Assembly (NCBI GenBank): GCA_046350555.1
Contig: JAXMAF010000015.1
Location: 62,001-126,000, forward strand
Length of the DNA stretch: 64,000 nucleotides
Reading direction: 5' to 3'
Origin: JAXMAF01 sp046350555
GTDB lineage: Bacteria > Planctomycetota > Phycisphaerae > Phycisphaerales > SM1A02
Below the pieces are notes generated by a model, which did no database searches, was not told the origin of the DNA, and was given only the letters and a program-made list of their open reading frames with translations. Shown one piece after another: positions 43,771 to 55,484 of this stretch. Position numbers and translations under genes: made by a program. Every line of letters starts with the position of its first letter. The first letter of the stretch is position 1.

Positions 43771-46700
43771 ATGCCTGATCGTCCGCTCACGGTGATCCAG
43801 CGCGAGGCGCTGCTGCGGCTGGTCGCGGTGGTGACGCGCACCAGCCGACGCGAGCAGGAGGTTCTCGCGGCCCGCGAGGCCGGAACGCGAACGGCGGATG
43901 CCAAGCTCGAGGCCCAGCGCTCGTCGGTGGCGGCGCGGATCGTCGCGGCGCGCGAGGCGGCGGAGACGACCTTCGCCCGCGAGATGGCCGGGATCGAGTC
44001 GAAGTTCGGCGACGCGATCGCCGCACGCGAGCGCGAATGGCACAGCGCCGTCGACGAGATCGAGGAGAAGGCCGCCAAGCGGCGCGTGGACGCGGACAAG
44101 TCCAGGCAGGAGTCGATCTGGCTCGCCGAGAGCGTCTTCGAGGCGACGAGCAATCAGCCGCATGAGCAGTTCGAACAGGCCCGCAAGGGCCTCGCGGGCT
44201 ATTCCAAGGAGCTCGATTCGGTCGAGGAGCAGGCGACCCGTTGGCTGCGGGCGTGCCTCCAGCCGGGCGCGCCGGCGCCGAGCGAGCCGGCCAACGAGTC
44301 GGCGAGCGACGAGGATCGCCGCGCCGCGGAAGCCGCCGGCACGATGCCGTCCAAGCATCGGCTCGAGGAGGTCACGGACGAGGCGCGGCGGCGCGTCGCG
44401 GCGATGCGCGGCCTGATCCTTCCACGACTCTTCCGCAGCGGCCTGCCCGTCGTCACGCTCGTGCTTCCTGCCGCGATCGCCGCGGGACTCGCGGCGTGGC
44501 GGAACGGCGGAACCGTGAACCAGGGTGTGTGGGTGGTCGGTGGCGCCACCTTCGCCGCGACGATCGTGGCGATGGGCGGACTCTACATCGCCGCGCGGGC
44601 GAAGCTTCACGCGCATCACCGGCCATTGCGCGAGGCCGTCGCCGCGGGCCGCCGGGCCATCGAGCGCTGCACGCTCGAGTCGACCGAGCTGCGCGACCGG
44701 CAGCTCGAGGCGCTGCGCATCCGCCGAGACGAGGAGCTCGCCACCGCCGAGCGCGAGCACGGCCCGCTGCTCGATCGGATCGAGGCGGCGCGCACGCGGC
44801 GGCTCGAGGAGATCGAGCAGCGCTACCCGCGGCAGATCCAGGAGATGAAGGCCGACCGCGAAGCGCGGCGGGCCGCGGCGGCCGCGAAGCGCGAGAGCTC
44901 GCTCGCCGACGCGCAGCGCCGCCACGACGAGGATCTCGCAGCCGCCGAGCGCGAGCACGAGGGCGTCGCGGGAACGGCGATCCGCCAGTTCGAGCGCGAC
45001 TGGGCCGAGCTCGTCGCCACCTGGCGCGAGCAGACGCGGTCGGCGTATGCGGACCTCGCGCTCGTGCGCCGCGCGGTCGCGGCGCGCTTCGCGCCGTGGA
45101 ACGATCCGTCGTGGGAGCGATGGGCGCCGCCGAGCGATTTTCCGGACGCCATCCCCTTCGGTCGCCTGCGCGTCGATCTCACGGCGCTCGACGGCGGTCT
45201 GCCGCGGCACGCCGACCTCGCGCTGCCCGCGATGGCGCCGCCCGATGCGGGACCGTCGAGCCACGCGTCGACGAGCGCGCCGTCGGCGAACGCCTCGGCG
45301 CCGAACGCTTCGGCGCCGGACGCCGAGTCGCCGGGTCCGGCCGCATTCGACGTTCCCGCGCTCCTGGGATTCCCCGAGCAGGCGTCGCTTCTCGTGCAGG
45401 CGGCCGGCGCCGGGCTCGACGCGGCCGTCCCCGCGGTGCAGTCGACGATGTTCCGCCTGCTCACCGCGCTGCCGCCGAGCAAGGTGCGCTTCGTCATCGT
45501 CGATCCCGTCGGGCTCGGGCAGAACTTCGCGGGATTCATGCACCTCGCCGACGACGACGGCGCGCTCGTGACCGACCGCATCTGGACCGAGGATCGCCAC
45601 ATCGACCAGCGGCTCCTGGACATCACGGAACACATGGAGAACGTGATCCAGAAGTACCTGCGCAACGAGTACGAGACGATCGGCCAGTACAACCTCGATG
45701 CCGGCGAGATCGCCGAACCCTATCGCTTCCTCGTCGCGGCCAACCTGCCCGCGAACTTCTCGGAGGCATCCGCGCGGCGGCTCATGAGCATCGCGGCGAG
45801 CGGTCCGCGCTGCGGCGTCTTCACGCTGATCACCGCCGACACCCGCGCCGCGCGCCCGCCCGGACTCCAGATGGACGACCTCGCCCGCGCCGCCACGACG
45901 CTGCGCTGGAACGTCGCGGAGCCGCCGAAGGGCGGCAAGCCGTCGAACGCCGCGCGGTCCGAGCCCAACGGCGGTGCCAAGGGTTCGTCGGGAAGTGGCG
46001 CCGGATGGTCCGGCGCAGGCGCAGCGGCCGGATCGCCCGTGCCGGCGAGCGGCGCGGGCACCGCGACCGCAGCGGCCGCGACCTCGGGAACCACCACGGC
46101 GGCGGCGACGACCACGATCGCCGCGAGCGCGTCGCCCCATTTCGTCTGGGACGACCCGGCATACGAACGATGGACGCTCACCCTCGACGACGCGCCGCCG
46201 GAGGCGCTCCTGACGCGGATCCTCAAGGTCGTCGGGCGCGAGGCGAAGGAGCGCTCGCGCGTGGAGGTGCCCTTCTCGATGATCGCCCCGCCCGGCCCGC
46301 CGCCGGAGATGCGCGAGACGCCATCGGCGCCGTCGATCCGATCGACGGGGCTCCGCGCCGGCGCCGATCGCTCCGCCCACGCCAACGGCTGCGTCTGGTG
46401 GTCGCGCGACAGCGCCAACGAGCTGCGCGTGGCCCTGGGCCGCGCCGGCGCGACGAAGCTCCAGGACCTGATGCTCGGCCAAGGCGTCTCGCAGCACGTC
46501 CTCATCGCCGGCAAGACGGGATCGGGCAAGTCGACGCTGCTGCACGCGATCATCACCAACCTGGCGATGTGGTATTCGCCGGAGGAGGTCGAGTTCTACC
46601 TCGTCGACTTCAAGAAGGGCGTCGAGTTCAAGACGTACGCCAGCAACGAGCTGCCGCACGCCCGCGCGGTGGCGATCGAGAGCGATCGCGAGTTCGGGCT

Positions 46701-48126
46701 GAGCGTGCTCCAGAAGCTCGATGCCGAGCTTCGCCGCCGCGGCGAGATCTACCGCGATCTCGGCGTCCAGGACCTCGCGGGCTACCGGCGCGCCATCGCG
46801 GGAGGCGGCGCCGCTGGCGAACGGCTTCCGCGCACGCTGCTGATCATCGACGAGTTCCAGGAGTTCTTCACGGAGGACGACAAGATCGCGCAGGACGCGA
46901 CCCTCCTGCTCGACCGCCTCGTGCGCCAGGGCCGCGCGTTCGGCATCCACGTCATCCTCGGTTCGCAGACGCTCGGCGGCGCGTACTCCCTCGCCCGCGC
47001 CACGATCGGCCAGATGGCGGTGCGCATCGCGCTCCAGTGCAGCGAGAGCGATTCGTACCTCATCCTCAGCGACGACAACTCGGCGGCGCGGCTGCTGGCG
47101 CGCCCGGGCGAGGCGATCTACAACGACCAGGGCGGCCTCGTCGAGGGGAACAACCCGTTCCAGATCGCGTGGCTCGGCGACGGACAGCGCGACGCCTACC
47201 TCGCCCACGTGCGGGCGCTCGCCGAGGCGCGCGGCATCCGCCGGCGCGAGCCGCTCATCGTCTTCGAGGGGAACATCCCCGCCGACATCTCGCGCAACGC
47301 GCTGCTGGCGCGGGCCCTCGCGGACGACACGGCCCGGAGCGGCGGGGCCTCGGCGCCGCTGCGCGCATGGCTTGGCGACGCCATCGCCATCAAGGATCCG
47401 ACCGCCGCGTTCTTCCGGCGGCAGAGCGGCGCCAACCTGCTCGTGGTCGGCCAGCGCGACGAGGCCGCGGTCGGCATGCTCTTCGGCGCGGCGCTGAGCC
47501 TGCTGGCGCAGCGGCCCGATGCGCGCGTCTTCGTCTTCGACGGCCTTCCCGCCGACGCGCCCGAGGCGGGCAAGCTCGCCCGGCTCGGCGAACTCCTGCC
47601 CGGCCCCGTGCGAAGCGTCGCCTGGCGCGAGGTGCCCGAGGCCGTTGCCGAGATCGCCGCCGAGCTCGACCGGCGGCAGCACGAGGACAGCGTCGATGCG
47701 CCACCGATCTTCCTGGTCGTCGGCGGATTGCAGCGCTTCAGGATGCTGCGCCAGGAGGAGGAGTTCGGATTCAGCGGCGGCGACGCCGACGCGCCGCCCA
47801 GGCCCGACAAGCAGTTCGGCGCGATCCTGCGCGAGGGTCCGACCTTCGGCGTGCACACGCTCGCGTGGGTCGACACCGTCAACAACCTCGGCCGCACGCT
47901 CGACCGCCAGGGCATGAAGGAGTTCGAGCAGCGCGTCCTCTTCCAGATGAGCCAGGCCGATTCAAGCCACCTCATCGACACGCCCATCGCCGCGAAGCTC
48001 GGCCTGCACCGCGCCATCTACTTCAGCGAGGAGAGCGGCGCGATGGAGAAGTTCCGACCCTACGCGACCCCGGAAGAGCCATGGCTCGCAAGCGCGGTCG
48101 CCCGGCTCCGCACGCGCGTGACGTGA
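43771..48126 (+). CDS. FtsK/SpoIIIE-type (EssC/EccC-like) membrane ATPase
   Basis: The 1451-residue protein starts with a coiled coil rich in Arg, Glu and Ala (1-215), then two transmembrane helices (about 224-243 and 251-276) and a second coiled coil (about 280-440). Three ATPase-like units follow. The first (about 540-700, RFVIVDPVGLGQNFAGFMHL) lacks a P-loop. The second is intact, with Walker A AGKTGSGKST near 914 and Walker B LLIIDEFQEFF near 1027. The third (about 1200-1400, LLVVGQRDEAAVGMLFG) is degenerate. Two membrane helices and linked ATPases fit EssC/EccC motors of type VII secretion, not DNA-pumping FtsK. No FHA domain is seen. WXG100-like genes lie 8 kb away. Confidence 0.88.
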   Translation: MPDRPLTVIQREALLRLVAVVTRTSRREQEVLAAREAGTRTADAKLEAQRSSVAARIVAAREAAETTFAREMAGIESKFGDAIAAREREWHSAVDEIEEKAAKRRVDADKSRQESIWLAESVFEATSNQPHEQFEQARKGLAGYSKELDSVEEQATRWLRACLQPGAPAPSEPANESASDEDRRAAEAAGTMPSKHRLEEVTDEARRRVAAMRGLILPRLFRSGLPVVTLVLPAAIAAGLAAWRNGGTVNQGVWVVGGATFAATIVAMGGLYIAARAKLHAHHRPLREAVAAGRRAIERCTLESTELRDRQLEALRIRRDEELATAEREHGPLLDRIEAARTRRLEEIEQRYPRQIQEMKADREARRAAAAAKRESSLADAQRRHDEDLAAAEREHEGVAGTAIRQFERDWAELVATWREQTRSAYADLALVRRAVAARFAPWNDPSWERWAPPSDFPDAIPFGRLRVDLTALDGGLPRHADLALPAMAPPDAGPSSHASTSAPSANASAPNASAPDAESPGPAAFDVPALLGFPEQASLLVQAAGAGLDAAVPAVQSTMFRLLTALPPSKVRFVIVDPVGLGQNFAGFMHLADDDGALVTDRIWTEDRHIDQRLLDITEHMENVIQKYLRNEYETIGQYNLDAGEIAEPYRFLVAANLPANFSEASARRLMSIAASGPRCGVFTLITADTRAARPPGLQMDDLARAATTLRWNVAEPPKGGKPSNAARSEPNGGAKGSSGSGAGWSGAGAAAGSPVPASGAGTATAAAATSGTTTAAATTTIAASASPHFVWDDPAYERWTLTLDDAPPEALLTRILKVVGREAKERSRVEVPFSMIAPPGPPPEMRETPSAPSIRSTGLRAGADRSAHANGCVWWSRDSANELRVALGRAGATKLQDLMLGQGVSQHVLIAGKTGSGKSTLLHAIITNLAMWYSPEEVEFYLVDFKKGVEFKTYASNELPHARAVAIESDREFGLSVLQKLDAELRRRGEIYRDLGVQDLAGYRRAIAGGGAAGERLPRTLLIIDEFQEFFTEDDKIAQDATLLLDRLVRQGRAFGIHVILGSQTLGGAYSLARATIGQMAVRIALQCSESDSYLILSDDNSAARLLARPGEAIYNDQGGLVEGNNPFQIAWLGDGQRDAYLAHVRALAEARGIRRREPLIVFEGNIPADISRNALLARALADDTARSGGASAPLRAWLGDAIAIKDPTAAFFRRQSGANLLVVGQRDEAAVGMLFGAALSLLAQRPDARVFVFDGLPADAPEAGKLARLGELLPGPVRSVAWREVPEAVAEIAAELDRRQHEDSVDAPPIFLVVGGLQRFRMLRQEEEFGFSGGDADAPPRPDKQFGAILREGPTFGVHTLAWVDTVNNLGRTLDRQGMKEFEQRVLFQMSQADSSHLIDTPIAAKLGLHRAIYFSEESGAMEKFRPYATPEEPWLASAVARLRTRVT

Positions 48127-48162
48127 ACGTCGAGCGACGTGCGACGCGCGGGGAATCAGGAA

Positions 48163-48181
48163 GCGTCCGCTGCGCGGACGC
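48163..48181. repeat. Perfect 8-bp hairpin downstream of the FtsK-like gene
   Basis: GCGTCCGC TGC GCGGACGC forms a perfect stem 37 bp after the stop. No T-run follows. It may be a transcript end or processing signal. The rest of 48127-48379 holds short CTGATTCCTGACTCC-like runs and no gene. Confidence 0.6.
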
Positions 48182-48379
48182 GGATGTGCGGGCCATTGGG
48201 CGCACGACGTGCGCGCACGCGAGGCATCAGCGCAGAGACAAAACCGCCCGCAGTCGGACAGAGTCCCCGACTCCTGATTCCTGACTCCCGGTTATTGGTT
48301 ACTGGTTCCCGACGCTTGATTCCGCGGCGACATCTGCCACGCTTCCGTGGCCCTCGTCACTCCGCGTGCGTCGGCTGCG

Positions 48380-48997
48380 TCACGACCCGCTCACCTCCAC
48401 CGTCGTCGACACGCCCGTCACGCCCTCGTCCTCCCACGGCTGCGGGTTCATGTTCGGATAGTCGGGGTGCTCCTGGATCGTCCACACGCCCCAGTTGGAC
48501 GTGGGCCGGGTCGCCGGAATGCGCCACTTGCGCTCGAACGTGGGGCGCCACTCCTGGAACGGGTTGGTGGTGAGACCGACGGTGATCATCTGGTAGAGGT
48601 CGTCGGCCGCCGGATAGATCACGTCGCACTCGGCGTTCGCGCCATCGATGCGGACCTGGAGGACCGAGAATCCACGCGTGTCCTGCGGCATCATCGGGCG
48701 CGCCGCGGCGCCGAGATCCTTCTGGATCTGCACCCACACCCATTCCGGCACGCCGGGCGGAAGGTTGAAGACGAGTTCCTCCTTCGGGGCGTGTCGATCG
48801 TGCGTGTAGCGGAGCGACGCGGCCATCACCTGTGGAACCGGAGCGACCCACGGCTGGAACGAACCGGTTCCCGCCGTCGGCGGATAGGTGGTCTGCGGCG
48901 TGCAGCCCGGCAGCAAGGCCGCGCCAACGAGGGAGAGCGCCGCGGCGAGGATGAACGCCGGCGAACGCAACGTGGATCGAAAGGAATCGATTTTCAT
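48380..48997 (-). CDS. Predicted lipoprotein of unknown function
   Basis: This 205-residue protein has a signal with lipobox (FILAAALSLVGAALLPGC). The mature part has alternating hydrophobic and aromatic text (YTHDRHAPKEELVFNLPPG, VPEWVWVQIQKDLGAAARPM, NPFQEWRPTFERKWRIPATR), with seven tryptophans, and suggests a folded beta-rich domain. No family is recognised. It is convergent with the FtsK-like gene and upstream of the divergent metalloprotease. Exposure on the outer face of a membrane is likely. Confidence 0.78.
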   Translation of the reverse strand: MKIDSFRSTLRSPAFILAAALSLVGAALLPGCTPQTTYPPTAGTGSFQPWVAPVPQVMAASLRYTHDRHAPKEELVFNLPPGVPEWVWVQIQKDLGAAARPMMPQDTRGFSVLQVRIDGANAECDVIYPAADDLYQMITVGLTTNPFQEWRPTFERKWRIPATRPTSNWGVWTIQEHPDYPNMNPQPWEDEGVTGVSTTVEVSGS

Positions 48998-49286
48998 GGC
49001 AATGCCTCGAAGGCGGAGGGCATGCTACACCGCCGACCGAAAGGCATGAACTGCGGCGGGCTTGGGGCGTCGTACCTTCTCCACGCCCCGAAGCGGATGC
49101 AGGCGGGCGCCACGGCCGCGAGGCGACTCGAGGCCCCCTCGGCACCGTGCCTCGGCCTTGGCCGCGCAGGCCGCCGCATCCGCCTCGCCCGTCCGTGCTG
49201 TGCCCGTCCTTCAAGCCGTCCCGCCACCCACCGTCCAACCTCCGCGTTCGGCTCGCGCCGCCCGCCCAACAGAAGAGAGCCTCGTG

Positions 49287-51491
49287 ATGAACTTCCGCCA
49301 CCTTGCCGTCGCGTCGATGGTCGCCGTTTCATCGTGGTCGTCGGCGATCGCCGCTTCGCCCGATCGCGCCGCACCATCGACGCCGCCGGGACCGTCCGGC
49401 GCTGCGGCGACCTCGACCGCGTTCCGCGCGCTCGACGTCGATCGCGCCGCGATCCGCGCCGCCGCGATCGCCACCGGCGAGGCGACCATCGATGCGGTCG
49501 CGCTGGGCGAGCGGACGGCGCGGGTGCGCGTCCATCCCTTCACCGCCGGCACGCCGCGCGTGGTGTTGGGGACGCGCGACGACGCCTCAGGCGCCATCGT
49601 CGACCACGAGACCGCCGCACCGACGGTGACGCTGCTGCGCGGCGAGGTCGACGGCGATCCTGGCTCGCGCGCCTTCCTCGCGGTCGACGACGCATCGATG
49701 CAGGGATTCATCGTCAGCAAGGGGCGCACGTTCATCGTCTCGTCGGGACCGGCGGGCGCCGGGCTGCCGACGCTCGTCTATGAAGTCGGCCAGACGCCGG
49801 AACAACTCCTCGACATCGTCATTCCGCCGTGCGGCGCGGAGGCGCTGGAGGGCTATCCCGCCAACCCGGTCGAACCCGCCGCCAACGAGGGAGGCGTCGC
49901 CGGCGCGCCGTGCCGCGCGGTCCAGATCGCGGTCGAGACGGACCACGAGTACATCGCCAACCTCTTCGGCGGCAACGCCACGAACGCCGCGAACTACGTC
50001 TACGCCCTGCTTGGCGCCGCCTCGGAGATCTACGAGGCGCAGCTCAGCACGCGCCTCGAGGTCTGCTACATCCGGCTCTGGCCGGGAACCAACGACCCGT
50101 GGGACCAGGGTGGCACCGGCGCGCAGCTCTCGCAGTTCCACGACCTGTGGAACATCGGCATGAACTGGCAGCCGCGCAACGTCGCCCACTTCCTCTCGGG
50201 TCGGCCGCTCGGCGGTGGCGTCGCGTGGCTGAACGCGCTCTGCTCGACCGACTTCGGCTACGGGCTCTCCGCCAACCTCAACGGCTACTTCCCGTATCCG
50301 ATCCAGGACCACAACAACCAGAACTGGGACCTGATGGTCGTCGCCCACGAGATCGGCCACAACTTCGGCGCGCCGCACACCCACAGCTACTCCCCGCCGC
50401 TCGACGGCTGCGGCAACGGCGACTGCTCGCAGGCGTACGGCGGCACGATCATGAGCTACTGCCACACCTGCCCCGGCGGCATGTCCAACATGGTGATGCA
50501 GTTCCATCCCGCCAACGTCGCGACGATGCTGGCGTTCCTCGACGCGGTCGCATGCCCGGCCCAGGGCGACGGCGGCACCGTGAACGCCGACAGCGCCGTC
50601 GCGCTCGGCGGACAGCCCACGATCCTCGACCCGCTGGCGAACGACTTCAGCGCCGATTGCACCGCCCCTTCGCTCGGCGCGTTCCCCGCGAGCACGCCCG
50701 CGGGCGCGACGCTGGTGCTCAGCGACAACACCGGCCCCGACGGACGCGACGAGATCGTCTACACGGCGCCCGCCTCGTTCGCCGGGCTCGACACGTTCAC
50801 CTATCAGGCGGCGCTCGCGGGCGGCGCGACGCAGGGGGGCACCGTCTCGGTCAACGTCATGCCCGTGCGCCAGCCCGACATGCCCGCCGGATCGCCGGAG
50901 GGCGTGAAGGCGTCCTACTACGCGCTGAACAATCCCGCGGTGCTGCCGAACTTCGCGTCGCTGAGCGCCTTCGCGACCGAGATCGCGCCGCAGGTCAACT
51001 ACGGATCGACCGGCGGCGTCTTCGCGGGAAGCGGACTCTCCGACAACGTCGGCGCGGTCTTCGAGGGCTTCCTCTTCGCCCCGAAGACGGACCTCTACAC
51101 GCTCTCCCTCGAGAGCGACGACGGTTCGCGCCTGCTCGTCGGCGACACGGTCGTGGTCGACAACGACGGCCTGCACGGCATGGCCGAGGCGTCCGGCCAG
51201 ATCGGTCTCGCCCAGGGCGGTCACCGGATCCGCATCGAGTTCTTCGAGGCCTTCGGCGGCGCCGGCCTGATCGCGCGATGGCAGACGCCGACGATGGGCA
51301 AGCAGGTGATCCCGTCGTTTCGCTTCTTCCACACGGCGACGAGCGACCTCAACGGCGACGGCGTCGTGAACGGCGCCGATCTTGGCATCCTCCTCGGCGC
51401 CTGGGGATCCTCGGGAGGCCCCGCGGATCTCAACGGCGACGGCACCGTGGACGGCGCGGACCTCGGCTTGCTGCTCGGCGCGTGGGGCTGA
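49287..51491 (+). CDS. Secreted metzincin metalloprotease with PA14 and dockerin-like C-terminus
   Basis: The 734-residue protein starts with a signal (LAVASMVAVSSWSSAIAASP) and a propeptide-like region of about 190 residues. The reprolysin/M12B-like catalytic domain (about 205-430) has zinc site HEIGHNFGAPHTH and the Met-turn TIMSYCHTC. A cadherin-like spacer follows (ANDFSADC...IVYTAPASFAG). The PA14 domain (about 560-680) has the YTLSLESDDGSRLLV block. Two DLNGDG..GADLG.LLGAWG units end it. It probably cleaves proteins outside the cell. Start ATG 49287 follows AGAGAG; a GTG one codon earlier is possible. A dispersed repeat begins at the stop codon. Confidence 0.9.
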   Translation: MNFRHLAVASMVAVSSWSSAIAASPDRAAPSTPPGPSGAAATSTAFRALDVDRAAIRAAAIATGEATIDAVALGERTARVRVHPFTAGTPRVVLGTRDDASGAIVDHETAAPTVTLLRGEVDGDPGSRAFLAVDDASMQGFIVSKGRTFIVSSGPAGAGLPTLVYEVGQTPEQLLDIVIPPCGAEALEGYPANPVEPAANEGGVAGAPCRAVQIAVETDHEYIANLFGGNATNAANYVYALLGAASEIYEAQLSTRLEVCYIRLWPGTNDPWDQGGTGAQLSQFHDLWNIGMNWQPRNVAHFLSGRPLGGGVAWLNALCSTDFGYGLSANLNGYFPYPIQDHNNQNWDLMVVAHEIGHNFGAPHTHSYSPPLDGCGNGDCSQAYGGTIMSYCHTCPGGMSNMVMQFHPANVATMLAFLDAVACPAQGDGGTVNADSAVALGGQPTILDPLANDFSADCTAPSLGAFPASTPAGATLVLSDNTGPDGRDEIVYTAPASFAGLDTFTYQAALAGGATQGGTVSVNVMPVRQPDMPAGSPEGVKASYYALNNPAVLPNFASLSAFATEIAPQVNYGSTGGVFAGSGLSDNVGAVFEGFLFAPKTDLYTLSLESDDGSRLLVGDTVVVDNDGLHGMAEASGQIGLAQGGHRIRIEFFEAFGGAGLIARWQTPTMGKQVIPSFRFFHTATSDLNGDGVVNGADLGILLGAWGSSGGPADLNGDGTVDGADLGLLLGAWG

Positions 51492-51597
51492 TGCGCGTCC
51501 CAGTTGGTGGTCGCGCCGCACCCGGACCCGATTCCGGCGTGAGACGCCGCCGTGGGCAGCGCGTCGAACGCATGGAGATCGACTGGAGCCCGCATGA
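51491..51597 (-). repeat. Dispersed 105-bp element, reverse copy abutting a stop codon
   Basis: On the plus strand it begins GATGCGCGTCCCAGTTGG and ends TCGAACGCATGGAGATCGAC, the reverse complement of the element borders. The first base is the last base of the metalloprotease stop, so the insertion abuts the coding end exactly. Confidence 0.8.
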
Positions 51598-51703
51598 GCG
51601 GAGCGGGCCCCTGTTCGTCCGCCGGCGCCCGACGCTCGAGCGCGGGCTGGCATGTCCCGCACCGCGGGCGGGGCGCACATTGCCTGTGAAAGCGAGGAAA
51701 ACC

Positions 51704-52690
51704 ATGAACCTCAGGAATGCAGCCATCTCGTGCTCCGCCGCGGCGCTGGCGCTGTTGCTCGCCGCGTCCGCGCCTGCTCGGGAGTCGTCACCGGCAAGCG
51801 GTCAGGACGGCAAGCGACCCGATGGAACCTCGGCGCGCGCCGACGGCCGCGTGCATCGCGGCGGTGCGGTCCGCCGCAAGGTGCACGCCCGGATCATGAA
51901 GCGGTTCGACACGAACCACGACGGCGTCCTCAGCGCCGAGGAGCGCGCGGCGGCGAAGGAGGAGATCCGCGCCGTTCGCCAGGAGATCCGCGCGAAGGTC
52001 CGGGCGAAGATGCTTGAACGCTTCGACTCCAACGGCGACGGCCGGCTCGACGACAGCGAACGCGCCGCGGCGCGCGAGCAGATGAAGGCTCGGATGAAGG
52101 CACACCGGGCGGCCCATCCGACGGGCTGCCGGCGTGCACGCGAAGTCCGCGAAGACGACGAGTTGATCTGGCTGGCGCGGTGCCGGCTCGCGCCGGGCGT
52201 TCGCCCGCTCCGCTTGGCCAGCTTCGCGTCGACGGCGCTGGAGCCGTTCACGGACCGCGCCGGATCGACCTCGAAGAGCGTCGTGTCGAGCGTCGGGTCG
52301 ATCGTCCGCACCGCCCGCGCGAGCCAGCTGTCCAAGCAGGATCATCCCCTCGACGGTCGGATGGAGCCGGTCCCATTGAGCGCTCGGCTGCCCCGCGGCC
52401 ACGTGTGCGACCCGATCGTGATCGGCTCCCCGGCGGGAGCCGCGGCGACCAACTCGCTCAGCGGGAAGACCGCCACGCGCGGCGCTCCTTCGCCCACGCC
52501 GGAGACGCTCGTTGAGCCGCGCCAGCGCGGCGCGGGCATCTGCGCGCGGCTGATCATCTTGCCGACCGCCTCGGACATGTCGGGGAAGTCGCCGACGACG
52601 ATCGGACACCTGAATTGGTCGAGCAGGGCGAGGCCTTCCTCGAGCCGCTTGAGGCGCGCGTCCTCATCGGCCCCGCCGATGACGCCGTAG
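51704..52690 (+). CDS. Exported EF-hand protein (only the first ~145 codons convincing)
   Basis: The protein has a signal (AISCSAAALALLLAASAPA). Two EF-hand calcium loops follow: FDTNHDGVLSAEE near residue 68 and FDSNGDGRLDDSE near 107, linked by helices rich in Ala, Glu and Arg. Such small calcium-binding proteins often act in the periplasm or at the surface. The frame stays open to 52690, but after about 52125 it runs antisense to the SGNH hydrolase and loses sense, so the true stop was probably near there and has been lost by an indel. ATG 51704 follows GCGAGGAAAACC. No close family member is named. Confidence 0.68.
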   Translation: MNLRNAAISCSAAALALLLAASAPARESSPASGQDGKRPDGTSARADGRVHRGGAVRRKVHARIMKRFDTNHDGVLSAEERAAAKEEIRAVRQEIRAKVRAKMLERFDSNGDGRLDDSERAAAREQMKARMKAHRAAHPTGCRRAREVREDDELIWLARCRLAPGVRPLRLASFASTALEPFTDRAGSTSKSVVSSVGSIVRTARASQLSKQDHPLDGRMEPVPLSARLPRGHVCDPIVIGSPAGAAATNSLSGKTATRGAPSPTPETLVEPRQRGAGICARLIILPTASDMSGKSPTTIGHLNWSSRARPSSSRLRRASSSAPPMTP

Positions 52691-53205
52691 CCAAACCAGA
52701 ACGGGAAGTCGATGGCGACCACGAGCGTCGGATCCTTCGCCGCCGCGAGCTTCGCCAACTGCCCCCCGATGCCGATGGGATTGGTGAAGAACATCAGGTT
52801 GCCGGCAAGTTCACCGCCGGCGCCACCTCGCCGGGTCTGCTGAACGACGCCGCCGAAGCCGACCGAGACCGGCTCCTTCGAGCGCCCGCATGTCCTTCCA
52901 GCGTGGTCATGAAGCCCGCGGACATGCTGGGCGCCGAGCACCGCGAAGCGGTCGAAGGCGACGCGCGGCGGCAGCGCCCGCGCCGATGCCGCCACCGGAG
53001 CCGAAGGACGCTCGGCGGCGCCCGGCGCGGGCTCGATCGATCGAGGGCCCGATGGTGCGCTCGGCGCGGCGCCGGCCGGAGCGCCGGCAGGCGCGCCGAC
53101 GGGCACGGCCGGGGGCTCGACCGGCATGGCGATCGCCAGCGACGACGCGGTCAGGCACGCGCAGGCAAGCGCGGCTCGCCATGAGTTGGTGCGCCGGTTC
53201 GGCAT
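52190..53205 (-). pseudogene. SGNH/GDSL-type hydrolase broken by several frameshifts
   Basis: The start MPNRRTNSWRAALACACLTA is a signal peptide, followed by a Pro/Ala linker. The GDSL-like block reads FAVLGA in one frame and then SMSAGFMTTLEGH in the next (about 52900-52930). It returns to the first frame for LMFFTNPIGIGGQLAKLAA and IDFPFWFGYG. Near 52500-52560 and 52350-52380 the frame changes again: the catalytic Asp-His region is DRLHPTVEGMILLGQLA in one frame and DSWLARAVRTIDPTLDTTLF in another. Motifs are preserved around each indel. SGNH hydrolases are serine esterases or lipases. The 3' limit is approximate, and no intact protein is predicted unless the indels are sequencing errors. 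Confidence 0.72.
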
Positions 53206-53220
53206 GTTCGAAGTGGCCGA

Positions 53221-53319
53221 GTTGATCGAGTTGATCGAGTTGATCGAGTTGATCGGGTTGATCGGGTTGATCGGGTTGATCGGGTTGATCGGGTTGATCG
53301 GGTTGATCGGGTTGATCGA
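53221..53319. repeat. Eleven 9-bp tandem units (GTTGATCGA/G)
   Basis: Three GTTGATCGA units, seven GTTGATCGG units and a last variant make 99 bp. On the minus strand they would read INP/INS codons in frame with the SGNH gene just upstream of its signal-peptide ATG (53205). Nine-base units keep frame on expansion, so they could extend the N-terminus if translation started further upstream. Confidence 0.9.
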
Positions 53320-53413
53320 ACTGGTCGAGGTGGTCGGCACGGATCTCATCCGAGACGATATCAGGCTGCCGTCGCGGGCAATCGCGGGCGCAGCGACGTC
53401 GACTGGCGTCCGC

Positions 53414-55249
<1,836 letters not shown>

Positions 55250-55420
55250 GGGGTTCTCTCCGCCGCCTGGGCGTGGGTGTACGCCGGTGGCAGCGTCCTG
55301 GATCGTGAGAATATCGTCCGATCTCGGGCCCGGACGCGCCGAATTCGGCGCCGGCTTCGCCGCACGATGGCGGCGCCGGACGGTTTCGGTCCATCTGGCC
55401 GCGTTTCACGCGACCTCAAG

Positions 55421-55484
55421 CCGCAAACTAGACCCGCAACCTAGACCCGCAAACTAGCCCGCAAACTGGAGCCGCGACCTGAAG
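55421..55484. repeat. 13-bp tandem repeat upstream of glmS
   Basis: Five units of about 13 bp, CCGCAAACTAGAC and variants (CCGCAACCTAGAC, CCGCGACCTGAAG), lie in the gap between glmS and the Esx-like cluster. No gene or tRNA is seen in 55250-55600. Confidence 0.85.

Noticed and set aside
43771..48126. Chromosome-segregating FtsK
   Set aside because: There are only two TM helices, no C-terminal gamma DNA-binding domain, and three linked ATPase-like units, which fits EssC/EccC better.
53221..53319. CRISPR array or replication-origin iterons
   Set aside because: The 9-bp units are strictly tandem without spacers, and no dnaA, repA or AT-rich box is near.
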